DNA of 64,000 nucleotides from Bog-532 sp963720945 (GCA_963720945.1 CAVRHH010000004.1:1-64000), one strand, 5' to 3'; numbered from the stretch's first letter, positions 34,554 through 44,063 are shown. Made by a program: numbers and translations. Notes: a model not told the origin generated them from the letters alone.

Positions 34554-34652
34554 GAGGGCGCTGAATAACCCTGTTCGTGATCAAGTCGCAGGTCGCTGAC
34601 CTGCAGTTTTACGAACGTGATCACGCAAATTTAGGCCTTATTCAGCAGGCTC
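34554..34652. mobile_element. 99-bp MITE-like element with CTAA target duplication
   Basis: Left end GAGGGCGCTGAATAA (34554-34568) and right end TTATTCAGCAGGCTC (34638-34652) are inverted repeats matching at 12 of 15 positions. Both ends are flanked by CTAA (34550-34553 and 34653-34656), a 4-bp direct target duplication of the YTAR type known for the IS701 family. Inside are a hairpin GCAGGTC-GCT-GACCTGC (34588-34604) and GTTCGT/ACGAAC arms. There is no coding capacity, so it is a non-autonomous element. Confidence 0.7.
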
Positions 34653-34771
34653 CTAACGCGGATTTCCGCGCAGGATGTTCGGCGCAATCTTGCCGCGTGA
34701 TCGCTGTGGCTGCGGGCCGGTAGTCAGCGTCCTGACCTGCTAGAACGCTACTGCCTGCTGATCATGGTTAG

Positions 34772-35335
34772 CGCTGGCGGTCGCGCGATCCGGGTGCCGG
34801 ATGGCGCGACCGGCCCGGCCCGCACAACAAGCCCAAGGTCCACGAGGACCCCGCAGTGAAGCTGACCAGCTACCCCGGCACCGTCCGCCAGCTGATCGTC
34901 ACCGGCCTGGGCCGCGAGGCCCCCACCGTCATCATCACCAACGACGACCAGATCACCACCCGCGCGCTCGTCGGCCAGTACGCCCACCGGATGACCATCG
35001 AGCAGCGGCTCGCCGAGATGATCCGTGCGTTCTGCGCCGACGCCCTGTCTTCCACCGTCAACCTCAACGCCGGCCTCGACGTCATGCTCGCCGTCCTCGC
35101 CCAGGCCCTCACCGCCGCCCTGCGCGCCCGGCTCCCCGGCTACGCGACCGTGACCCCCGACACCATCCAGCGGCGGTTCCTCGAAACCCCCGGCCGGATC
35201 ATCACCGCCCCTGACACGATCACCGTCCGGCTCGAACGCTGCGCCTTCTCACCCGTCCTCCGCAAAGCAGACCTCCCCGCCGCCACCCCCGTCCCCTGGT
35301 GGGGCGGACGCACCATCCGCTACGAAATCACCTGA
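34772..35335 (+). pseudogene. 3' fragment of an IS transposase
   Basis: The frame is open from an in-frame TAG at 34769 and reads WRDRPGPHNKPKVHEDPAVK, TNDDQITTRALVGQYAHRMT(IEQR), ADALSSTVNLNAGLDVMLAV and ends near WWGGRTIRYEIT. The IEQR with a preceding QYAHR is the C-terminal catalytic region of a DDE transposase. The N-terminal two thirds are absent and GTG 34856 is only an internal codon. The IS family is not certain. It lies 120 nt from the MITE. Confidence 0.65.
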
Positions 35336-35831
35336 ACGTTGCCCCGAACCGGCAGGGAGGATGTAGCGGACTTGCGGCGGAGTGCCGGTAATCCGCTCAC
35401 GCTCGGTGATGACGGTCGGGCTGTCTTCGTGACCGTCGGTGGACAGGTGCCTGCCAGATTGTGAGGCCCGCCGCGCACGCCTGGCCCGTCAGTTTGGCTG
35501 GGGACAGGCGGGCTGTTGGTTCGCCACAGCGTTTGCGCTGTGAGCTGGCCATCTGAGGTTTGTCCCGGGCTGTGGGGGTACTGGGTGCGTGGCCAGAGCT
35601 GGTGGCGTCGTTGTGACGGGAGGCGGGCCTGTTGGTGGCAGCACCCTTTGTGGGGCGTACGGCCGATCCGGGCGTAGGCGGGGACGTGCTGGCGGCGTGG
35701 GCGGAACGCGTGGGCCGCCCCGAGGCTGGCCAGCCACATCCCGGTGAGTTGCGGTTCGCGTTCTACGGGCATTTTGCGTGGCGAGTCATAACGTGCATAG
35801 GTCCATGCCCCGTCTGGCAAAGGAGGACATC
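35336..35831. other. Gap, no gene supported
   Basis: About 500 nt following the transposase fragment with only non-protein-like open frames; no matching IS end was found. Confidence 0.35.
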
Positions 35832-35951
35832 ATGCGCTCTTCCGTTCACTCCCCACGGCGGCTGATCGGCAGCTATACGGACAGCCCAGCGGGCCACCAG
35901 GAGCCCTCCTGCATGGGAGTTCTGGCGGCCTACGTGTCCGGGTCAAGATAG
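35832..35951 (+). CDS. 39-residue ORF with consensus ribosome site
   Basis: AAAGGAGGACATC stands directly before ATG 35832, the best Shine-Dalgarno match in the region. The product starts MRSSVHSPRRLIGSYTDSPA and ends at TAG 35949. LIGSYTD recalls the first strand of lactonase-type propellers, so it may be the 5' stub of such a gene, or a leader peptide. No function can be assigned. Confidence 0.35.
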   Translation: MRSSVHSPRRLIGSYTDSPAGHQEPSCMGVLAAYVSGSR

Positions 35952-36385
35952 GGCGCGCCGGCTGGCCGGCGACGCGACCCAGCGCACCAGGGCAGCCGGG
36001 CCGTTGGTCTGGGTGCCGGGGCCGAAGGGCTCTGGCTCCGGCCGCGCCCGGTGGTGTGGCTTGTAAATAGTCCCGCTTGGCAGCTAATGAGGCTGGCACC
36101 GGTAAGGGGCAAAGATGGCATACCCAGCGAAGGTCTGCGGACTGAGGCGAAGCCGGGGCTGGCACCCGAGCCGGTCCGCGCGAATGAGCCGACCGCGCCT
36201 GCCCGGTGAACCGCCGAACCACAAACGGGTCATACCGCCTCACCGTGGCACGGTCCGCCCGGCGGGTACCCGCCACTCGCCGACCCCCCCGTATCTATGT
36301 CGTGCAGTGGTGATCACTGCACGCTGCCGGTTGCCCGGCACTGCAGCGCAATGAAGGTGACGATGGAACTGACCAAACCCCGGTC
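35952..36385. other. Gap ahead of the CoA-ligase gene
   Basis: No gene seen. AGTCCC at about 36068 (AAATAGTCCCGC) is half of a DevR-type site; a full palindrome is not present. Confidence 0.3.
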
Positions 36386-39099
36386 GTGCAATGCGCCAGC
36401 GGGTCGCGAGCGGCCCCGGGGCCGGCCGTGACCGCCGGCGCCCCGGGCTCGGAGGAGACGCTCCGGGATGGCAGGGTGGTTGCGGTTCGCTCGCTGCGTG
36501 CTGCTGATGCAGCGGGGATCCGGGCGCTGTGGCGCCGCCTGGATGCTCCCGCCCGGCACCGGTTCACCGGCCTGGCTCATCTCCCGCCCGACCGCCCGGG
36601 TGAGGTGGCCATCCCGCGGCCCGGCCATGCGGCGGGAATCGTGGCCACCGTGCCGGGCGGCTCGCCGGGGCGGGTGGTGGGCGTGGCGCGGTATGACCGC
36701 ATGGCCGGGGAGACGGCCAGGTTCCTGGTCTTCGTCGATGCCTCCTGGCGCCGCGCCGGGCTGGGCACTTTGCTGGTGTGCGGGCTGGCTGAGGCCGCCC
36801 GGCACGCCGGCATCCGCCGGCTGGCCGGCGACGTGCCCAGGAGCGATGCGGCGATGCTTGGCCTGCTGGAGGAGCTTGGCCTGGAGTATGCGGAGCAGGT
36901 GACGGCGGCGAGTGTGCACGCCAGCTTTGCCGTGCAGGAAACGGACGCCTATCTTGATGCGGTGCTGGCCGCCCAGCGCGCTGCGGCCCGGGCCGCGGTC
37001 GCGCCGTTCCTGTGCCCTGGTTCCATCGCCCTGGTGGGGGCCAGCGGCGAGCCCGCCAGCATCGGCGGGCTGCTGCTCGCCAACCTGCTGGCCAGCGGAT
37101 TCACCGGGCCGGTGTACCCGGTTAACCCGCGCCACCAGGTCATCCAGGGCGTGACCGCCTACCCGGACCTGGCCTCCTGCCCCGAGCCACCGGACCTGGC
37201 CGTGGTGGCGGTTCCGGCGCCGCTGGTGGCCGGGGTCATCGACCAGGCCTGCCGCTGGGGGTCCGGGCGGTGTGCGTGATCTCGGCCGGGTTCGCCGAGG
37301 CCGGCGGTGAAGGCCGGGCCCTGCAGGATGAGCTGCGCCGCCGCGCCCGGGTCGCCGGGGTGCGGCTCATCGGGCCCAACTGCATGGGGCTGCTCAACGG
37401 CGGGCCCGACCCCCGGTTCAACGCCACGTTCAGCCTCGACTTCCCCCCGCCGGGCCACCTGGCGTTTGTGACCCAGTCCGGCGGGCTTGGGCTGGCCGCG
37501 CTCACCCTGCTCACCGGCCCTTCACTGGGCGTCAGCGGCTTCGTGTCGGTCGGCAACACCGCCGACCTGACACCCAACGACCTGCTGCTGTACTGGGATG
37601 ACGACCCCGCCACCAGCCTCATCCTGGCCTACCTGGAATCGGTGCCCGACCCCCGCCGGTTCGCCCGGACCGCCCGGCGCATCTCCCGGCACAAGCCCAT
37701 CGTGGTGGTGAAGGCCGGCCGCACCAGTGCCGGGCGCCGTGCCGCGTCCTCGCACACCGCCGCGATGGCAGCCGGCGAGGTGGCGGTCGAGGCGCTGTTC
37801 CACCAGGCCGGAGTGATCCGGGCCAGCACCCTGAAAGACATGTTCGATGTCGCCGCGGTGCTCTCCGCCCAGCCTGTACCCGCGGGACGGCGGGTCGCGG
37901 TGCTGACGAACGGCGGTGGCCCCGGCATCCTGGTGGCCGACGCCTGCGAGGCGGCCGGGCTGCTGGTACCGGAACTATCCGAGGACACCCAGGCGGCGCT
38001 GCGCGCCGGCCTGCCACCCGAGGCCGCCACCGGCAATCCGGTCGATATGGTCGCCAGCGCCACGGCCGAACAGTACGGCCGGTTTCTGCGCCTGCTCGGC
38101 GCGGCCGAGGAGATCGACGCGATCATCGCGGTGTTCATCCCGCCGTTCCTCACCCGCGCCGAGGACGCCGCCCGCGAGATCGCCTCTGCCGCCGCGGACC
38201 TGCCGGCCAAGCCCGTCCTCGCGGTGTTCATGACCGACGGGCCGCCGCCGGCCAGCCTGGCCGAGGCCGGCATCCCCACCTTCACCTACCCCGAGCAGGC
38301 CGCTGCCCCACTCGGGCAGATCGCGCGGTGGGCGGAATGGCGGGCCCGGCCCGCGGGCCACGTCGTGACACCCCCCGGCATCGACCCGCGCCGCGGCCAG
38401 GCGGCGGCGAACAAGGTCCTGGCCGGCCAGCCCGGTGGCGGCTGGGCCGACGCCGGGGCGGCCGCAGAGCTCCTCGCCGCCTACGGCATCCCCGCGGCCC
38501 GGTCCCGCCTGGTCCGCACCCCGGCCGAGGCCGCGGCCGCCCAGGCCGAACTGGGCGGGCCGGTCGCGGTCAAGATCGCCGCGGCCATCCACAAAAGCGA
38601 CGTCGGCGGCGTCGCCCTCGGCATCGAAAGCCCGCAGGCGGCAGCCAACGCGGTCACCGCGATCCGCGCCACCCTGGCCGATGCCGGCATCGCCGAGCAC
38701 GCCGGGGAATTCCTCGTCCAGGAGCAGATACGCGACGGCGTGGAAATGATCGTCGGCGTGACCCACGACCCGGCCTTCGGCCCCCTGGTCCTGGCCGGCC
38801 TCGGCGGCACCACGGTCGAGGTCATCGGCGACGTCGCGGTGCGCATCACCCCGCTCAGCAACACCGACGTGGATGAGATGCTCCGCTCGCTGCGCTCCTA
38901 CCGGCTGCTCACCGGCTACCGCCAGACCCCTCCGCTGGACGTGGCCGCCTTCGCCGAACTGCTGCACCGGGTCAGCAACATGGTTGAAGACATCCCCGAG
39001 ATCACCGAGCTCGACCTCAACCCGGTATTCGTCCGCGAGCACGGCGCGGTCGCCGCCGACGTCCGCATCCGCCTCACCGGTTCGGCCCCAGCCCTCTAG
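36386..39099 (+). pseudogene. GNAT-acyl-CoA synthetase (ADP-forming type) fusion, split by a frameshift
   Basis: The first frame (36386-37279; GTG 36428 is an alternative start) has a GNAT acetyltransferase domain (RFLVFVDASWRRAGLGTLLV), then the CoA-binding domain (PGSIALVGASGEPASIGGLL). It runs out after VPAPLVAGVIDQAC at 37279. The next frame takes over at LGVRAVCVISAGFAEAGGEG and continues through the ligase domain and the ATP-grasp end (VKIAAAIHKSDVGGVALGIE) to 39099. A single base in the CCGCTGGGGGTCC run at about 37252-37262 separates them. The architecture equals the actinobacterial PatA-type protein acetyltransferases (GNAT first). Without the shift it would be about 904 residues. 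An assembly error in the G-run is a real alternative. Confidence 0.8.
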
Positions 39100-39121
39100 G
39101 CCGCCCAGCATCGCGGCCGGG

Positions 39122-39280
39122 TTACGGACCAATGTCTCTTTTCGGGCGGTCGTCATGCTCCTCAGCGGACTCGAGCGCGCGCGTTACATCCGCCGCAGTC
39201 GCATCCCCGTGAATGGTTTTGTAATACGCGGCTCCCAGATTCTGGAGCATCGCATTGAAATGCTCGTCACGGCGGGTCAT
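39122..39280 (-). CDS. Small conserved hypothetical protein (52 aa)
   Basis: ATG 39280 (after GGGAGCGAAG) opens TRRDEHFNAMLQNLGAAYYK with HGDATAADVTRALESAEEHD. It is helical, charged and protein-like. Short proteins of this look accompany CBS-domain and stress genes in related actinobacteria (recollection). Convergent with the CoA-ligase gene. Confidence 0.55.
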   Translation of the reverse strand: MTRRDEHFNAMLQNLGAAYYKTIHGDATAADVTRALESAEEHDDRPKRDIGP

Positions 39281-39311
39281 CTTCGCTCCCTGCGGCTCGC
39301 AGCGCAGCACC

Positions 39312-39515
39312 CCCATTGGCGGTCCGGTCGTCGGGGTAGTCGCCAATGACCTCGGCCCCCGGTACGGCCTCGGCCTCCGTGCGGTCGCCTGCCTGGCGGC
39401 CGCCATTATCGGCGGGCTCGCGGTCAGCCGCATGTCTCCCGCCGACCGATACGCCCGGCGGCCCCGCGAGCTCGACTGGCCGGCCTACCCGCAGGCACAC
39501 GAAACCCGGGGATGA
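39312..39515 (+). pseudogene. C-terminal fragment of an MFS transporter
   Basis: PIGGPVVGVVANDLGPRYGL and GLRAVACLAAAIIGGLAVSR are the last loop and helix of an MFS_3-type exporter. No start or preceding helices exist; the upstream part is the antisense of a small gene. A deletion relic. Confidence 0.45.
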
Positions 39516-39583
39516 CTGCCGGCGGGAGACCTGCGCGTCGCATATGAGACTTCACGCTCCGCGGCCCTTCGACTGGAGTAGGC

Positions 39584-39597
39584 GGGGCCTTGGCCCT
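39584..39597. promoter_or_regulatory. DevR/OsdR-type box upstream of ornithine carbamoyltransferase
   Basis: GGGGCCTTGGCCCT is a near-palindrome of the GGGCC-TT-GGCCC type, 84 nt before the start codon at 39681. It matches GGGGCCTTGCCCC upstream of the BON gene. Confidence 0.55.
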
Positions 39598-39680
39598 CTG
39601 GGCAGCTCAGCTGCGGCGCGGCAACGTGACCAGAGAAGTGAACGACGGCGTCACGGCCCAGCCGAGGGGAGGAGTCCATC

Positions 39681-40685
39681 ATGGATTTGCGAGGCCGCAG
39701 CCTGCTGAAGGAAACTGACCTGACCCGCGAGGAGTTCGTCCACCTGGTCGACCTCGGCCGCCGTCTGCGGGAGGAGAAGAGACTCCGGTTCCAGGCTCAC
39801 CGGCTGGCCGGGCGGAACATCGCCCTGATCTTCGAGAAGGCTTCCACCCGGACCCGTTCGGCCTTCGAGGTCGCCGCGCACGACGAGGGAGCGCACGTCA
39901 CCTACCTCGGGCCCGAGGAATCCCATCTCGGCACCAAAGAGTCGGTGAAAGACACCGCCCGCGTCCTCGGGCGCATGTTCGACGGGATCGAGTACCGCGG
40001 ATTCGCTCAGGAAACCGTCGAGACCATGAGCCAGTACGCTGGGGTGCCGGTGTGGAACGGGCTCACCGACCAGTGGCATCCGACCCAGATGCTGGCCGAT
40101 GTCCTGACCATGCGGGACCACAGCGACAAGCCCGTCGACCGCCTGTGCTGCTGCTATCTCGGCGACGGCCGGAACAACACGGCGAACTCGCTGCTGGTCA
40201 CCGGCGCGCTGCTCGGCATGGACGTACGGATCTGCGCACCCGCGGCACTACGGCCACCGGCCGACGTGCAGGGCATCGCGGACGGCCTGGCCGCGCGATC
40301 CGGTGCCCGCCTGAGCGTGACCGCCGACGTCGCGGCCGGGGTCACCGGCGCCGACTTCCTCTACACCGACGTGTGGCTGTCCATGGGCGAATCCCCTGGT
40401 GAATGGGACGAGCGGATCAAGCAGCTTCTCCCGTACCAGGTCAACGCCGACGTCCTGACCGCCACCGGGAACCCGTCGGTGAAGTTCATGCACTGCCTGC
40501 CGGCCCTGCACGGCACTGACACCGGGATCGGCCGGCAGATCTACGACAAGTTCGGGCTAAAGGCGCTGGAGGTGACCGATGACGTCTTCGAATCCCCCGC
40601 ATCGGTCGTCTTCGATCAGGCGGAAAACCGGATGTATACGATCAAGGCGATCATGATCGCCACCATCCCGCCGCTGCCGTCATGA
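39681..40685 (+). CDS. arcB: Ornithine carbamoyltransferase
   Basis: The 334-residue enzyme has the carbamoyl-phosphate loop EKASTRTRSAFEVAA, the HPTQ motif in DQWHPTQMLADVLTM, and the ornithine loop MHCLPALH. GRGRNNTAN-like DGRNNTANSLLVTGALLG completes the site. It interconverts ornithine plus carbamoyl phosphate with citrulline. The downstream carbamate kinase start, overlapping by 4 nt, points to the catabolic (arginine deiminase-pathway) form, which makes ATP without oxygen. GGGGAGGAGTCCATC precedes ATG 39681. The DevR-type box upstream fits hypoxic induction. Confidence 0.92.
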   Translation: MDLRGRSLLKETDLTREEFVHLVDLGRRLREEKRLRFQAHRLAGRNIALIFEKASTRTRSAFEVAAHDEGAHVTYLGPEESHLGTKESVKDTARVLGRMFDGIEYRGFAQETVETMSQYAGVPVWNGLTDQWHPTQMLADVLTMRDHSDKPVDRLCCCYLGDGRNNTANSLLVTGALLGMDVRICAPAALRPPADVQGIADGLAARSGARLSVTADVAAGVTGADFLYTDVWLSMGESPGEWDERIKQLLPYQVNADVLTATGNPSVKFMHCLPALHGTDTGIGRQIYDKFGLKALEVTDDVFESPASVVFDQAENRMYTIKAIMIATIPPLPS

Positions 40686-40849
40686 GGATCGTCGCGGCCC
40701 TGGGCGGCAACGCCCTGCTCGAGCGGGGCGAGTCACCCGATGCCGGTATCCAGGAAGCACACGTCTCCAGCGCCGTCACGGCACTCACCCCGGTTCTGCG
40801 CCACAACCAGCTCCTCATCACCCACGGCAACGGCCCCCAGGTCGGCGTG
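40682..40849 (+). pseudogene. arcC: Truncated carbamate kinase
   Basis: The frame starts MRIVAALGGNALLERGE and runs through LITHGNGPQVGV, the first 56 residues of carbamate kinase. It then becomes unrelated. About 255 residues are missing. The break coincides with an integrase-like remnant in opposite orientation. ATGA overlap with the ornithine carbamoyltransferase stop shows the original arcBC operon. The pathway lacks its ATP-forming step here unless another copy exists. Confidence 0.8.
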
Positions 40850-40927
40850 CCAGCCGAAGACCCGGATCGTGATCAGGTAGAGCAGACGAAAAGCCACGAG
40901 CCCCGATCCTGGCGCAACCGGCTCCAT
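40845..40927 (-). mobile_element. Remnant of an integrase/IS gene N-terminus
   Basis: The minus strand reads GLVAFRLLYLITIRVFGW, the hydrophobic start seen in many actinobacterial integrase-core (IS3/IS481-like) transposase proteins (FLRLLYLxxLRVFGWLALL). It ends at the carbamate kinase break, so an insertion followed by deletion likely destroyed arcC. Confidence 0.5.
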
Positions 40928-41116
40928 CCGCCCAAACCCCAGTTCACAGCCCTGCAGCGAGTTATGAAGCGTACAGGCGCGCCGGTGCGGGGGTCTTGCC
41001 GCTCGCGGTCTTTAGCGCACTGCCCGGGGCGGCGAGCATGCCCTCATCCGGACGCCAAGCGGCCATGGGACCTTCGCCCCTGCCACTACCTCGGCTGCCA
41101 TCGTGAGGATCGATGG

Positions 41117-41617
41117 ATGGCCACGCTGGTCAGCGCGAGCCACGCGCAACGGGCATCCGGGCATGCCCGGCTGGCCCGCCGCGTTGCGGACCCGCTGGAC
41201 GGGCGCTATTCCACCGAACCCGGCATCGGCGTCGACGCTGGCGACGCTGAAATCGAGCGGTGGTTCCTGGCGGCCACTCTGTTCACGACCGCATCTCGGC
41301 TGCGGTCGCGGAACGCACCTTCGGTGTTCTCAGCGACGCAGGCCTGGCACGGATCGTCCAGGCACGGCACATACGGCTGGACGGCTTCACCGCCTTCCTG
41401 GATGAAGGCGGCTACGCGCGTTACGCCGCGCGGACCGCAGCGCGGCTCAAGGCTCTGTCCGGGATCATCTGCGAGTGTTACGACGGGCGGCCCGCCATGA
41501 TCGGCCAGCAGTTCAGCACCTACCTGACACTGCGGGCAGCGCCGGATGCGCCGCCCGGCTGGGGCCGGGCGGGCAGCTGTGCGTGCTGTTCAGCTAGTGC
41601 TCTGTCAGCCATCGACT
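41117..41617 (+). pseudogene. Frameshifted conserved hypothetical gene (PGWG end)
   Basis: The first frame reads DPLDGRYSTEPGIGVDAGDA and EIERWFLAATLF to about 41285. A second frame continues RISAAVAERTFGVLSDAGLA and RYAARTAARLKALSGIICEC to YLTLRAAPDAPPGWG, a helix-hairpin-helix-like end known from small DNA-repair-like proteins. The final residues shift frame again. At least two indels. Confidence 0.6.
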
Positions 41618-41636
41618 GATCGTGTGTGAGGCAGGG

Positions 41637-42572
41637 ATGGGCCTTCGGATCGTGCCAGGGACCGCCAACGCGCTGCTCGCGGGTGCGATCGCGAAGACGC
41701 TGGGCAGCGAGCCGGTGCCGTGCGAGCTGGACCGGTTCCCGGACGGTGAGCTGCGCCCGGTCGTGGGTCACCTGCGCGGCGACGACGTGTATGTGATCCA
41801 GCCCACGGGGCCGCCGGTCAGCGACCACGTCATGGAGCTGTTCCTGCTGCTCGATGCCTGCCGCCGGGGCGGGGCAGGCAGAATCACCGCTGTCCTGCCG
41901 TATTTCGGGTATGCCCGGCAGGACCGCCGGGGCCGGGCCGGCGAGGCCGTCGGTGCCCGGGTGATCGCCGACGCGCTGGCGGCCTCCGGTGCCCAGCGCC
42001 TGGTCGTGGTGGACCCGCACAGCGCCGCGCTGGAGGCCATGTGCGGCATTCCCGTGGAGATGCTGACGGCCGTGCCCGCCCTGGCGCGCGCGCTCGCCCC
42101 TGCCACGCCGGGCGACGCGGTGGTCGTCGCGCCCGATCTCGGCGCGGTCAAGCTCGCCGAGCACTACGCCTCATTGCTGCAGCGGCCGGTCGCGGTGGTG
42201 CGCAAGACCAGGGTGACTGGCGCGACCGTCCGGGCCGAGGAGATAGCCGGCGATGTCGCGGGCCGCCCCGCCGTCATCGTCGATGACATGATCAGCACCG
42301 GCGCCACGATCGAGGCAGCCGCCCAGGTCTGCCTCGCTCACGGGGGCACACCCGGCATTGCCGTCGCCGCGACCCACGGGCTGCTGGTGGGAGGGGCCGC
42401 CGGCCGGCTCGGGCCGCTGCCGGTGCGGTGCCTGGTCACCACCGACAGCCTGCCCCAGAACCATTCCCCGGCGATGGCGCTTCAGGTGGAATCCGTCGCC
42501 CCGCTGCTGGCCGATGCCATCGGCCGCCTGCACCACGACCAGCCATTGGCGGGCTTGCTGGCCCGCACCTGA
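41637..42572 (+). CDS. prs: Ribose-phosphate pyrophosphokinase (PRPP synthetase-like)
   Basis: About 311 residues. PDGELRPVVGHLRGDDVYVI and PYFGYARQDRR give the ATP-side residues, VVVDPHSAALEAMCGIPVEM the metal/flexible region (normally DLHS..Q..FF), and AVIVDDMISTGATIEAAA the PRPP loop. It makes PRPP from ribose 5-phosphate and ATP. The altered DLHS-like motif marks it as a divergent second prs. ATG 41637 after GAGGCAGGG is preferred; GTG 41622 is possible. It faces the phosphoribosyltransferase gene tail to tail, which would use PRPP. Confidence 0.85.
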   Translation: MGLRIVPGTANALLAGAIAKTLGSEPVPCELDRFPDGELRPVVGHLRGDDVYVIQPTGPPVSDHVMELFLLLDACRRGGAGRITAVLPYFGYARQDRRGRAGEAVGARVIADALAASGAQRLVVVDPHSAALEAMCGIPVEMLTAVPALARALAPATPGDAVVVAPDLGAVKLAEHYASLLQRPVAVVRKTRVTGATVRAEEIAGDVAGRPAVIVDDMISTGATIEAAAQVCLAHGGTPGIAVAATHGLLVGGAAGRLGPLPVRCLVTTDSLPQNHSPAMALQVESVAPLLADAIGRLHHDQPLAGLLART

Positions 42573-42591
42573 CCGGCAGCACCGCGGCGGC

Positions 42592-43983
42592 TCAGGCCCC
42601 CGCTGCGGCGTGCCCGTGCCCGGTGGCCGGGTGCGGGCTGGGGACGAGATGCCTGGCGAACCAGTCACGGGCCAGCTTGGCGGCGGCCGTGAGAGTGCCT
42701 GGCTCCTCGAACAGGTGGGTCGCGCCGGGCACCACGGCCAGGTTGTTCTCGCAGCGCAGCCCGGCCTGAGCCTGCCGGTTGAGGCCGAGTACGACATCGT
42801 CGTGCCCGCCGACGATAAGCAGTGTGGGAGCCCTGACCGACCCGAGGCGCGGGCTGGCCAGGTCGGGCCGGCCGCCGCGGGATACCACAGCTCCAATGCC
42901 GGAGCCGGGTTCAGCGGCGGCCCAGAGCGCCGCGGCGGCGCCGGTGCTGGCACCGAAGTAACCGACGGGCAGGCCCGCGGTGGCAGGCTGGGCACGCAGC
43001 CACCTCGTGACGCCGGTGAGCCGGCGGGCAAGAAGCCCGATGTCGAACACGTTGGCCCGGTAAGCCTCCTCATCGGGGGTGAGCAGGTCAAACAGCAGCG
43101 TGCCCAGGGCTGCCTGGTTCAGCACGGCAGCCACGTAGCGGTTACGGGGGCTGTGCCGGCTGCTGCCGCTGCCATGCGCGAACACCACGATCCCGCTCGC
43201 CTGGTCCGGCACGGCCAGCTGCCCGGCGAGGCGGACCGCCCCGGCGCTGACCTCGACATCTTCATTCCAGTCAGGCGGGTCACCCACGGGCGCGGCGCCG
43301 GGGGCAGGCACCGGCACCGGCGCTGCAGCGGGGCCCGGCAGCGACACCGGCGCGGCGGCGCGCTCCAGGCAGCCGGTCACTTCATCGTCGGTCGTCTGGG
43401 CGAAGTCGGCGTAGAACTGCCCGATGGCGGAGAACGATCGCGGGGTTTGCACGCAGACCAGTTCGTCGGCGTCGTGCCCCATGCGCGCCCGCCACCCTGG
43501 GGGCGCCACGGGAACGGCCAGCACCACCCGGGCCGCGCCCTGCGCCCGGGCGACCTGGCAGGCGGCCCGCGCCGTCGACCCGGTCGCGATCCCGTCGTCG
43601 ACCACCACCGCGACACAGCCGCCCAGCGGCTGGCGTGGCCGGCCACGCCGGTAGCGAAACGCGCGGCGCTCCACCTCACGGCGTTCCCGTGCCTCCACCG
43701 CAGCCAGCTCATCCGCGGAGATCCCGCCCCACTGGATGATCTCCTGGTTCAGAACACGCACCCCGTCCTCACCGATGGCCCCCATGCCCAGCTCAGGCTG
43801 GAACGGCACCCCGAGCTTGCGCACCACGATCACATCCAGCGGCGCGCCGAGCGCCCGGGCAACCTCGAAAGCCACCGGGACGCCGCCCCGCGGCAGGCCA
43901 AGCACCACAACCCGCTGCCCGTGCAGACGCTGCAGCCGCGCCGCCAGCTGCCGTCCCGCATCGGCGCGATCAGCGAAACGCAC
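42592..43983 (-). CDS. Phosphoribosyltransferase fused to a dienelactone-hydrolase-like domain
   Basis: The 463-residue protein has an N-terminal PRTase domain (VVVLGLPRGGVPVAFEVARA; PRPP loop VAVVVDDGIATGSTARAACQ). A Pro/Ala linker near 225-245 follows, then a C-terminal alpha/beta-hydrolase with VVFAHGSGSSRHSPRNRYVA, nucleophile VGYFGASTGAAAAL (GASTG), Asp in IVGGHDDVVL and His in VPGATHLFEEPG. The same architecture is found in Mycobacterium tuberculosis Rv0571c, a DosR regulon member. GTG 43983 follows GGAGGGG. A GGGACCATAGTCAC site stands 67 nt upstream. Confidence 0.88.
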   Translation of the reverse strand: MRFADRADAGRQLAARLQRLHGQRVVVLGLPRGGVPVAFEVARALGAPLDVIVVRKLGVPFQPELGMGAIGEDGVRVLNQEIIQWGGISADELAAVEARERREVERRAFRYRRGRPRQPLGGCVAVVVDDGIATGSTARAACQVARAQGAARVVLAVPVAPPGWRARMGHDADELVCVQTPRSFSAIGQFYADFAQTTDDEVTGCLERAAAPVSLPGPAAAPVPVPAPGAAPVGDPPDWNEDVEVSAGAVRLAGQLAVPDQASGIVVFAHGSGSSRHSPRNRYVAAVLNQAALGTLLFDLLTPDEEAYRANVFDIGLLARRLTGVTRWLRAQPATAGLPVGYFGASTGAAAALWAAAEPGSGIGAVVSRGGRPDLASPRLGSVRAPTLLIVGGHDDVVLGLNRQAQAGLRCENNLAVVPGATHLFEEPGTLTAAAKLARDWFARHLVPSPHPATGHGHAAAGA

Positions 43984-44049
43984 GGCGCCCCTCCTCCCCG
44001 TCAGCCCCCTCCGGTAAATCAGGCTTCTCCCAGCCGCGGCAGCGCACCA

Positions 44050-44063
44050 GGGACCATAGTCAC
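44050..44063. promoter_or_regulatory. DosR/DevR-type box upstream of the PRTase-hydrolase gene
   Basis: GGGACCATAGTCAC matches the mycobacterial DosR consensus GGGACTWWAGTCCC at 12 of 14 positions and lies 67 nt before GTG 43983 on the minus strand. Confidence 0.55.

Noticed and set aside
35320..36276. Two minus-strand open frames of about 150 codons
   Set aside because: Composition is unlike proteins of this genome, no ribosome sites, no family resemblance.
38328..39156. Open frames on both strands inside the CoA ligase end
   Set aside because: Arg/Pro-rich or Asp/Gly-rich shadow translations of the ATP-grasp domain.
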